Below, piece after piece: positions 5,657 to 11,092 of a DNA stretch of 11,092 nucleotides (positions within the stretch are counted from its first letter, which is position 1; every line of letters starts with the position of its first letter). Source of the DNA: Rhodospirillaceae bacterium (GTDB lineage Bacteria; Pseudomonadota; Alphaproteobacteria; UBA11136); contig JABJES010000024.1 in the NCBI GenBank assembly GCA_018663165.1, positions 1 through 11,092 of the forward strand, written 5' to 3'. The translations under genes and the position numbers were made by a program. The notes under the pieces are model-generated. The model saw nothing but the letters and a program-made list of their open reading frames with translations, searched no databases and had not been told where the DNA came from.

Positions 5657-7687
5657 ATGTCATTCAACCTGAAAACGGAAAAGCGGGAGCGTCCATTTTT
5701 TCTGCGGGCGCTTGTTTTATGCTTGGGGATTCCCCTGGCCCTCTCAATTGCCGGTGCCGTTCCGGTTCCCGCAAGCCAGGCTGGCGAAGCCAAACTTTTC
5801 CCGGCCCCCGATGCCGCCCTGCCTGAGACCATCACAGCCAACCGGACACATCTGGTCGCGGCAGGCGTAAATACGGGCACAAATACATCCTTCTCGAAAG
5901 ACACCGAAGTGGCGGTGCTGGAATCGACAATTCCAGGCATAACCGAGAGCCTGAACAAACCGGGCGAAGAAAAGATCGGCACGCTACCCCGACAGCTCAG
6001 TGAAGATGACATTATAACCTACCGTAAAATCTTTCTCTTTCAGAAAGACGGCAAATGGTCGGCGGCCGACCGGGAAATTAAAAAACTCAACGACCCCATT
6101 TTGCTCGGACATGTTCAGGCCCAACGCTATCTCCACCCAACCAAATACCGCTCGAAATACACCGAATTGCGCGACTGGCTGAAATTCTATGTCGACCATC
6201 CCCAGGCCAAACGTATTTATAGCCTGGCCATGCGGCGCAAACCGGCCAAGGCCAAAGCCCCGATGCGGCCTGCTAAAACCGTCTATCTCACCGGCGGCGG
6301 CACCGACCCCGGCTCCCAGGTTGAACTTCCCTATGTCTCGCGCAAAAAACTGACCAAGAATCAGAAACAGCAGGTCAACAAGATCAAATCGACCGTTCGC
6401 CGTTACGTTCGCCGGGGATCTCCGACCAAGGCGAAGGAAGCCATGGACGCCTCGCCGACGCAAAAGTTCATGGACCGGGTTGAGGCCGATCACCTTCTGG
6501 CAAAAATTGCTCAAGGATATTTTTCCGCCTCGAAGGACGCGGAAGCCTTCGAGATCGCATCAAAAGTCGCCGAACGTTCGGGGAAAAAAGTCCCCCGCGC
6601 CTACTGGACGGCGGGACTGGCGGCCTGGCGGCTGGGTCGGCTTGAGACGGCAGCCAAGTATTTCGAAACTTTGGCCGTATCGGACACCGCCTCTGGGTGG
6701 AACGTCGCTGCCGCCGCCTATTGGGCGGCCCGCGCCCATCTGCTCTCTCGCCATCCTGAAAAGGTCAACCATTGGCTCAATATCGCCGCCTTAAACGGGC
6801 GCACCTTTTACGGTCTTTTAGCGCGGCGCAATCTCGGCCTGCCGACCTTCTTTAACTGGGCTATTCCAGCCCTGACCCCGACAATGCTGGCACGCTTTCA
6901 GGCCATCCCTGCAGGTAAGCGCTCTCTGGCCCTGATCGAGGCCGGACGCTATATCGCGGCGGAAAATGAACTCCGCAAGATTTATCCCTCGGTCGAACCC
7001 GAGATCGCCAAAGCCATTCTCGCCGTGGCCATGAAAGGCAATCTGCCGGGGCTCGCCATGCGCATCGGCACCCAATGGGGGGGCAAGGACAACAATCCCA
7101 ATGACGGGGCTCTTTCCCCAGCCCCCGGATGGGCGCCCGCCGGCGGATTTTCCATCGACAGAGCACTGGTTTACGCCATCATCCGCCAGGAATCCCGCTT
7201 CGTCCCCAATGCCAAGAGCCACGCTGGCGCCCGGGGCCTGATGCAATTGATGCCGCGCACCGCCTCCTATCTCGCCAAGGGCGAAAAATTCCAGGGTGCC
7301 AATAGGGACAAGCTGTTTGATCCAGAACTCAACATCACCCTGGGTGAGGCCTATATCAGCCAGCTTTTGAGCAATAATCTGGTTCAGGGAAACCTGTTCC
7401 TGCTTACCGTCGCCTATAACGGCGGGCCGGGGAATCTTTCTAAATGGCAGCGCAAAACAAAGTATTACGACGACCCATTGCTGTTCATCGAATCCATTCC
7501 TTCGGCGGAAACGCGCAATTTCATCGAAAAGGTTCTGACCAATCTATGGGTCTATCGCCAGCGCCTCAACCAGCCTGCCCCTTCCCTTGATGCCATCGCC
7601 GCAGGTGAATGGCCGACTTATACGCCCCTTGACGGCAATAGGATGAAGCTGGCTAAAAATGCCGGATCCAAAAATGCCCGGCATTGA
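5657..7687 (+). CDS. soluble lytic murein transglycosylase (Slt70-like)
   Basis: Periplasmic enzyme that cleaves the MurNAc-GlcNAc bond of peptidoglycan, producing 1,6-anhydro-MurNAc ends. The 676 residues begin with a Sec signal: a charged n-region (KTEKRER), a hydrophobic core (ALVLCLGIPLALSIAG) and a probable cut after ASQA. A long helical region follows, ending in TPR-like repeats such as AAYWAARAHL and TFYGLLARRNLG. The C-terminal catalytic domain shows RQESRF with catalytic Glu at 512, GARGLMQLMPRTA (524-536), AYNGGPGNL (586-594) and ESIPSAETRNFIEKV (612-626). This is the order of family 1 lytic transglycosylases. E. coli Slt70 is a similar 645 residues. The ATG at 5657 is chosen over an upstream TTG at 5621, which lies in the -35. 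The moaB start overlaps the end of this gene. Confidence 0.94.
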   Translation: MSFNLKTEKRERPFFLRALVLCLGIPLALSIAGAVPVPASQAGEAKLFPAPDAALPETITANRTHLVAAGVNTGTNTSFSKDTEVAVLESTIPGITESLNKPGEEKIGTLPRQLSEDDIITYRKIFLFQKDGKWSAADREIKKLNDPILLGHVQAQRYLHPTKYRSKYTELRDWLKFYVDHPQAKRIYSLAMRRKPAKAKAPMRPAKTVYLTGGGTDPGSQVELPYVSRKKLTKNQKQQVNKIKSTVRRYVRRGSPTKAKEAMDASPTQKFMDRVEADHLLAKIAQGYFSASKDAEAFEIASKVAERSGKKVPRAYWTAGLAAWRLGRLETAAKYFETLAVSDTASGWNVAAAAYWAARAHLLSRHPEKVNHWLNIAALNGRTFYGLLARRNLGLPTFFNWAIPALTPTMLARFQAIPAGKRSLALIEAGRYIAAENELRKIYPSVEPEIAKAILAVAMKGNLPGLAMRIGTQWGGKDNNPNDGALSPAPGWAPAGGFSIDRALVYAIIRQESRFVPNAKSHAGARGLMQLMPRTASYLAKGEKFQGANRDKLFDPELNITLGEAYISQLLSNNLVQGNLFLLTVAYNGGPGNLSKWQRKTKYYDDPLLFIESIPSAETRNFIEKVLTNLWVYRQRLNQPAPSLDAIAAGEWPTYTPLDGNRMKLAKNAGSKNARH

Positions 7688-8204
7688 CGAAAGCAAGGCT
7701 TTCCTGCCGGTCAACATCGCGCTTCTGACCGTTTCCGATACCCGCAGCACGGCTGATGATAAATCCGGCGACCTTCTGAAAAAAAGCATCGAGGCCGCCG
7801 GCCACAAGATCGTCAGGCGGGCCATTCTTCCTGATGAAACAGACCAACTCATCGATTTTCTCAAATCCTGCATCGAGGATAGTGAAATCGACGTCGTGAT
7901 TTCCACCGGCGGCACCGGGGTTACCGGTCGTGACGTCACACCAGAAGCTTTTCAGGCGGTGTACGAAAAGGAAATTCCCGGCTTCGGCGAACTCTTCCGG
8001 ATGCTGAGTTATGAGAAAATCAAAACCTCGACCATCCAGTCACGGGCCACAGGCGGCGTTGCCGGGGGGACCTATCTTTTCGCCCTGCCGGGATCGCCCG
8101 GCGCCTGCCGCGATGCCTGGGAGGATATTCTGCGCTGGCAGCTCGACGTGCGCTATCGCCCCTGTAATTTTGTCGAGTTGATACCGCGTCTCCAGGAAAA
8201 GTGA
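7659..8204 (+). CDS. moaB: molybdenum cofactor biosynthesis protein MoaB
   Basis: MoaB/Mog-fold protein of molybdopterin synthesis. The 181 residues contain ISTGGTGVTGRDVTPEAF (81-98), the conserved pterin-binding loop with D92, and SRATGGVAGGTYLFALPGSPGAC (128-150), typical of proteobacterial MoaB. MoaB and Mog share this fold. Mog adenylylates molybdopterin, while the exact task of MoaB varies between species. The sequence resembles MoaB more than Mog, but the split is by memory of the families. The ATG at 7659 lies 29 bp inside the transglycosylase gene. A second ATG at 7674 is possible and removes only five residues. The overlap implies translational coupling. No other cofactor genes are nearby. 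Confidence 0.9.
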   Translation: MPDPKMPGIDESKAFLPVNIALLTVSDTRSTADDKSGDLLKKSIEAAGHKIVRRAILPDETDQLIDFLKSCIEDSEIDVVISTGGTGVTGRDVTPEAFQAVYEKEIPGFGELFRMLSYEKIKTSTIQSRATGGVAGGTYLFALPGSPGACRDAWEDILRWQLDVRYRPCNFVELIPRLQEK

Positions 8205-8212
8205 CCCGGCAG

Positions 8213-8863
8213 CTAACCCGCTTCAAGCCGCCAGCGCCTATAGGCCGCCCCGTCGTCAATGTCGTCCAGCCGATCGATGAAACCCGCACTCTCCGACTTT
8301 TCAAGATTGGCCAATGTATCGGCCAAAGCGTCGGCGGTGGACCAGCGCACCCCTGAAAAAAGACCGCCGCGAGGATTGCGGCCCATCGGGCGGCGACGCG
8401 CCGCCCCAACCAGCCAATAGCCACCGTCACCGGCAGGGCCAAAGACAAAATCACGATCTCCCAACTGGGCGAATGCGGTGCTAATCATATCTGTCGTGAT
8501 GGCCGGAATGTCGCTGCCGATAATCACTGCCGGCCCCGGTGGCAGACGCGTAAAAATGCGCCCCATACGCACACCGAGATCACCGCCGCCCTGGGCCAGG
8601 ATTTTAACCCGGCCCTTATTCAGAAATCGTCCAATGACAGGATCAAGGCCCCGCCCCTTCGCCGCGCCATCAGGTGTGAGGGCAAGCCAGACCCGCCAGG
8701 GCGGGGAAAACCGTGGCGGGGCTAATCGCTGTAACAGAGCGGTGAGATTGCGGCGCTGGAAATCAAGAGCGGCCAGCGCGCCGATATCTCTGGCCAGACG
8801 CCGCTTACCCGTTCCCAAACGAGGCAGACGGGTGAAGATAACCAGGTGACGAGACCGGCTCAT
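8213..8863 (-). CDS. DUF2064 / TIGR04282-family glycosyltransferase (GT-A fold)
   Basis: Predicted cytoplasmic nucleotide-sugar transferase of 216 residues, acceptor unknown. Visible signature segments are VIFTRLPRLGTGKRRLARDIG (8-28; the lysine/arginine-rich nucleotide loop), GGDLGVRM (93-100), IIGSDIPAIT (114-123) with the DxP metal-site element, GPAGDGGYWLVG (142-153) and LFSGVRWST (168-176). These match the DUF2064 family in order and spacing. The ATG overlaps the TGA of the upstream glycosyltransferase gene (ATGA, 4 bp), so the two are almost certainly translated together. Databases often name this family after arsenosugar synthesis, but no arsenic gene is present here. The stop codon lies 8 bp from that of convergent moaB. 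Confidence 0.9.
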   Translation of the reverse strand: MSRSRHLVIFTRLPRLGTGKRRLARDIGALAALDFQRRNLTALLQRLAPPRFSPPWRVWLALTPDGAAKGRGLDPVIGRFLNKGRVKILAQGGGDLGVRMGRIFTRLPPGPAVIIGSDIPAITTDMISTAFAQLGDRDFVFGPAGDGGYWLVGAARRRPMGRNPRGGLFSGVRWSTADALADTLANLEKSESAGFIDRLDDIDDGAAYRRWRLEAG

Positions 8864-9564
8864 CCATAGAGCCTTTGGATAAGACGCGGCGGCACACGGG
8901 CAAAATATAAGCCGAGACAGAAGAGGTTTCGCAATGACCTGGTGAGATAGGTCGAGGACCTGTAGCGCATGGCATCGGTTGTCGCCACGGTGTTGAGAGG
9001 GATTAGAGCCCGGCGTCCGGCCCTGGATTTGAAACGGCGGATAAAATCCACATCCTCCATCAGGGACAAGGGGGCAAATCCCCCGAGCACATCATAAAAC
9101 GGCTTGGCGATCAGCAATCCCTGATCACCGTAAGGCAGGGCGAAGACCCGGCACCGCCAGCCAACCATCGATTCCAGACGCCGCGCCGAAGCCGCGTCAT
9201 CGTTGAGAGCGAAACGGAAATAACCGGCGCGCCGGACATTGGCCTCAGAGGATATAAATTCGATGACCTCTGCCCCCCAATCATCGCCAAGCAAAGTATC
9301 GCCGTGGAGAAAAAGCAGCCAATGCCCCTTGGCCCCTTGCGCCCCGGCGGCAAGCTGGCCCCCTCGGCCTGGAGGCACGGTGAGAACCTGCGCGCCAAAG
9401 CGAGAGGCTTCCTTAATCGTTTCATCCCTTGAGCCGCCATCGACGATAAGGACTTCAAAAGGCAGCCGCCTGTCCCCCCCGGCATAAAGGGCGGCAAGAC
9501 AGCCGCCAATGGTGTGGGCGGCGTTGAGGGTCGGAATGACAATGGTGAGCCGGGGCGTGGACAT
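8860..9564 (-). CDS. family 2 glycosyltransferase (TIGR04283-type)
   Basis: GT-A-fold inverting-type glycosyltransferase of 234 residues, probably acting at or near the inner face of the membrane. It starts with the typical LTIVIPTLNAAHTIGGCL (7-24). It then shows VDGGSRDET (41-49) for nucleotide binding, LFLHGDTLL (84-92) as the metal-binding DxD-like site, YGDQGLLIAK (145-154), FAPLSLMEDVDFIRR (163-177) with the ED pair, and a basic, hydrophobic C-terminus (RSLRNLFCLGLYFARV). The ATG at 9564 is preferred because the fold begins six residues later and TATGGT sits seven bases upstream. An ATG at 9576 and longer forms reaching into the divergent gene are less likely. It is paired with the DUF2064 gene, a combination known in other genomes. 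Substrate unknown. Confidence 0.9.
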   Translation of the reverse strand: MSTPRLTIVIPTLNAAHTIGGCLAALYAGGDRRLPFEVLIVDGGSRDETIKEASRFGAQVLTVPPGRGGQLAAGAQGAKGHWLLFLHGDTLLGDDWGAEVIEFISSEANVRRAGYFRFALNDDAASARRLESMVGWRCRVFALPYGDQGLLIAKPFYDVLGGFAPLSLMEDVDFIRRFKSRAGRRALIPLNTVATTDAMRYRSSTYLTRSLRNLFCLGLYFARVPPRLIQRLYG

Positions 9565-9577
9565 GGCCGAAACCATA
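9565..9577 (-). promoter_or_regulatory. -10-like element of the glycosyltransferase operon
   Basis: TATGGT (minus strand, 9577-9572) is followed by seven bases and the ATG at 9564. It matches the -10 consensus at 4 of 6 positions. No convincing -35 or ribosome site is seen. It repeats the spacing found at other starts in this window. Confidence 0.3.
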
Positions 9578-9611
9578 GCCCAGCCCGAGGGCTTAAGGAA
9601 AACACCAGATA

Positions 9612-9631
9612 TTTTGTTCTTGTTTTGTTCT
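9612..9631 (+). repeat. direct repeat with an 11-bp period
   Basis: TTTTGTTCT occurs at 9612-9620 and 9623-9631, one helical turn apart, in the 91-bp divergent region. The copies overlap the probable -35 of the radical SAM gene. It could be a tandem regulator site or simply T-rich promoter sequence. Confidence 0.45.
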
Positions 9632-9648
9632 GATTTATCCCCTAACCT
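9620..9648 (+). promoter_or_regulatory. probable promoter of the radical SAM gene
   Basis: TTGTTT (9620-9625) and TAACCT (9643-9648) are separated by 17 bp. Seven bases separate the -10 from the ATG at 9656, which has no ribosome site. A leaderless transcript is the simplest reading. Confidence 0.4.
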
Positions 9649-9655
9649 TAAACCT

Positions 9656-10831
9656 ATGCAGGAAGAACCCACCCACCATTTTTCTGACGACCCCGTTTTT
9701 GGTGACCAGCTTTTCGGCAATGACCAATTGCCCGACCGCCCCTTTAAGGGGCGCGGCGTGGCGGGTAATCTTGAAGGACGTTTTGAGACCCTTACACGTC
9801 ACAAGCTCGATGACGGCTGGCAGGCCGAATATGCGGAGGGGGAATATGCAAACGAGGAACGGGCCGAAACAGCCCTTCCCTCTCCGCAAACCGAAATTTA
9901 CCGGGATGCGAGCCGCACTATCCTTGCCCGCAACAATTCGCCTGATCTGCCCTTTGATCGCTCAATCAATCCCTATCGCGGCTGTGAGCACGGCTGCACC
10001 TATTGTTATGCTCGCCCCTCCCACGCCTATCTCGGCCTGTCGCCGGGACTTGATTTCGAGACCCGGCTTTTCGCCAAACCCGACGCCCCGGCACTGCTTG
10101 AAGCGGCGCTGCGGCGACCTGGGTACAAACCCGCCGTTATTGCGCTCGGCTCAAACACTGATCCCTATCAGCCCATTGAACGGGGGCTCAACATCACTCG
10201 CGAAATATTGGAGGTTCTGGAAGACTTTTCCCACCCGGTGACGATTGTCACCAAATCGGCCTTGGTCCTGCGCGACCTCGATATTCTTGGCCCCATGGCC
10301 GAGCGCGGTCTGGCCTCGGTGGCGATCAGCATCACCACTCTGGACAAAACTCTCGCCTCACGGATGGAACCCCGGGCCAGTGCGCCGGCGCGGCGCCTCG
10401 ACGCCATCGCCAAACTGGCCGAAGCCGGCATTCCCACCGCCGTTTTTAGCGCCCCGATGATCCCGGCGCTCAACGACCATGAACTGGAAAATATTCTAAA
10501 AATCGCGGCCCAGGCCGGTGCATCGAGCGCCGCCTACACGCTTTTGCGCATGCCTCTTGAGGTTGAACCACTGTTCACTCAGTGGCTGGAGACCAATTAT
10601 CCAGACCGTGCCGGACGGGTGCTTAATCTTATCCGCCAGTGCAGGGAGGGCGAATTGAACGACAGCACCTTTGGCCAGAGGATGAAAGGAAGCGGCCCTA
10701 TCGCCGATTTATTGTCAAAGCGATTTAGCGCCGCCTGCCGCAGATTTAGCCTGGAAGGGGCCGAAATCAGACTCGATCCCAACCAATTTTGCCCACCCCT
10801 GACCAAGGGCGACCAGATGGCGCTTTTCTAA
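9656..10831 (+). CDS. PA0069-family radical SAM protein
   Basis: Radical S-adenosylmethionine enzyme of the SplB-like group (COG1533), 391 residues, reaction unknown. The cluster motif is SINPYRGCEHGCTYCYARP (103-121), with C110, C114 and C117 binding the [4Fe-4S] cluster that cleaves SAM. Diagnostic family segments follow: HAYLGLSPGLDFETR, ALGSNTDPYQPIER, VTKSALVLRDLDIL, MEPRASAPARRLDAI, PMIPALNDHELENIL and LLRMPLEVEPLF, ending in DPNQFCPPLTKGDQMALF. The ATG at 9656 is chosen because the family's acidic N-terminus (about 95 residues before the core) then has normal length. Longer starts would overlap the divergent glycosyltransferase gene. The family is distinct from the arsenosugar radical SAM protein ArsS. 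A spore-photoproduct-lyase-like fold does not prove a DNA repair role. Confidence 0.94.
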   Translation: MQEEPTHHFSDDPVFGDQLFGNDQLPDRPFKGRGVAGNLEGRFETLTRHKLDDGWQAEYAEGEYANEERAETALPSPQTEIYRDASRTILARNNSPDLPFDRSINPYRGCEHGCTYCYARPSHAYLGLSPGLDFETRLFAKPDAPALLEAALRRPGYKPAVIALGSNTDPYQPIERGLNITREILEVLEDFSHPVTIVTKSALVLRDLDILGPMAERGLASVAISITTLDKTLASRMEPRASAPARRLDAIAKLAEAGIPTAVFSAPMIPALNDHELENILKIAAQAGASSAAYTLLRMPLEVEPLFTQWLETNYPDRAGRVLNLIRQCREGELNDSTFGQRMKGSGPIADLLSKRFSAACRRFSLEGAEIRLDPNQFCPPLTKGDQMALF

Positions 10832-10837
10832 AGCGCC
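10819..10837. terminator. possible bidirectional terminator hairpin between convergent genes
   Basis: GGCGCTTT and AAAGCGCC form a perfect 8-bp stem with a 3-base loop. The stem spans the radical SAM stop codon (10829-10831). It sits between two convergent genes, as a shared terminator would. No T-tract of the usual length follows on either strand, so termination is only suggested. Confidence 0.4.
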
Positions 10838-10854
10838 TAAAATACCGGCAAAGC

Positions 10855-11092
10855 CTAATGCTTGGCAATTAAACCGGGCAGAGCCTCTAGAAATTCCCGC
10901 GCCCTCAAGGTCATATCCCTGCAGAGAAACTGGTTCTGGCAAAAGTCGCAATCGGCGGACATGCTGCACTCTTTTATCGCACTGTCCAGTTCGCCAATCG
11001 CGGCACCGATATGATTCATAAAATGTGGCTCGACCCGGCGGGTAGCGGATTTGCTACCAGCCTTGCCGACCGGGGCGGATTTTTTCCCGGAT
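10855..11092 (-). CDS. cysteine-rich hypothetical protein, C-terminal part
   Basis: An open frame on the minus strand enters at the right edge (first full codon ends at 11091) and stops with TAG at 10857-10855, giving the last 78 residues. It opens with a Lys/Ser-rich stretch (SGKKSAPVGKAGSKSATRRV), then a helical segment (HIGAAIGELDSAIKE). A four-cysteine cluster C-x5-C-x2-C-x5-C follows (CSMSADC, CDFC, CQNQFLC), then a short helix ending in IAKH. The cysteines could hold zinc or an Fe-S cluster. The CDFC-QNQFLC spacing resembles the C-terminal cluster of Cas4/AddB-type nucleases, but no nuclease motif is visible in this part. I do not recognise the family. The frame lacks stops, keeps a sensible composition and converges on the radical SAM gene, which supports a real gene. 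Confidence 0.65.
   Translation of the reverse strand, partial: SGKKSAPVGKAGSKSATRRVEPHFMNHIGAAIGELDSAIKECSMSADCDFCQNQFLCRDMTLRAREFLEALPGLIAKH

Noticed and set aside
5984..6514. Minus-strand open frame of 176 codons in the transglycosylase gene
   Set aside because: It is antisense to conserved Slt sequence and has no signature of its own.
8213..9564. Arsenosugar biosynthesis locus
   Set aside because: Only the two glycosyltransferases fit the common database label. No ArsM, ArsS, ArsR or transporter is visible, and the nearby radical SAM protein belongs to another family.
9509..9655. N-terminal extension of the radical SAM protein to 9509
   Set aside because: It would overlap the glycosyltransferase coding start and adds residues not seen in the family. 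The ATG at 9656 gives the normal length.
9565..9720. N-terminal extension of the family 2 glycosyltransferase to 9720
   Set aside because: It would overlap the start of the divergent radical SAM gene and cross both promoters. The GT-A fold begins right after the ATG at 9564.
10597..10605. Further DnaA box (TTATCCAGA) inside the radical SAM gene
   Set aside because: It is a single 8-of-9 match within coding sequence, and similar near matches occur elsewhere by chance.
1..11092. Mobile element, CRISPR array, prophage or defence system
   Set aside because: No transposase, integrase, terminal repeats, regularly spaced repeats, toxin-antitoxin pairs or nuclease/helicase combinations were found. 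Gene content and composition look uniform.

Overview
This window reads as an ordinary chromosomal, housekeeping stretch of an alphaproteobacterium. The protein variants (a long ETF-ubiquinone oxidoreductase, an ispE next to a TPR lipoprotein, an Slt70-like transglycosylase with an alphaproteobacterial N-terminal region, a family-4-like uracil-DNA glycosylase with a PWRPPGNR loop), the moderately high GC content and the depletion of GANTC all fit. A Rhodospirillales-type lineage is my inference; no rRNA or species marker is present. I see no tRNA, rRNA, IS element, prophage, CRISPR array or defence island.

Layout. Bases 1-41 hold the probable 3' tail of an unknown plus-strand gene. It converges on a minus-strand block: a TPR lipoprotein gene (2788 to 1025) followed after 17 bp by ispE (1007 to 57), probably one operon. 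Upstream lies the gene for ETF-ubiquinone oxidoreductase (4579 to 2936), separated from the TPR gene by 147 bp that include a possible terminator. An 86-bp divergent promoter region (4580-4665) then leads into plus-strand genes: uracil-DNA glycosylase (4666-5544), a 112-bp regulatory gap, a soluble lytic transglycosylase (5657-7687) and an overlapping moaB (7659-8204). These converge, with an 8-bp gap, on two minus-strand glycosyltransferase genes that overlap by 4 bp (9564 to 8860 and 8863 to 8213). A second divergent promoter region (9565-9655) leads to a PA0069-family radical SAM gene (9656-10831). A cysteine-rich gene fragment on the minus strand runs off the right edge.

The genes serve separate functions: isoprenoid precursor synthesis, an envelope lipoprotein, electron transfer from acyl-CoA dehydrogenases to quinone, uracil repair, peptidoglycan turnover, molybdenum cofactor, sugar transfer and an unassigned radical SAM reaction. 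I found no new multi-gene system. The most interesting signals are in the gaps. (1) Two perfect, inverted DnaA boxes 3 bp apart, followed by a degraded copy and two GANTC sites, lie at the lytic transglycosylase promoter. This looks like cell-cycle control of a wall enzyme. (2) An 8-bp inverted repeat brackets the promoter of ETF-ubiquinone oxidoreductase. (3) Four gene starts have a -10-like hexamer 6-7 bases before the ATG and no clear ribosome site, which suggests leaderless mRNAs.
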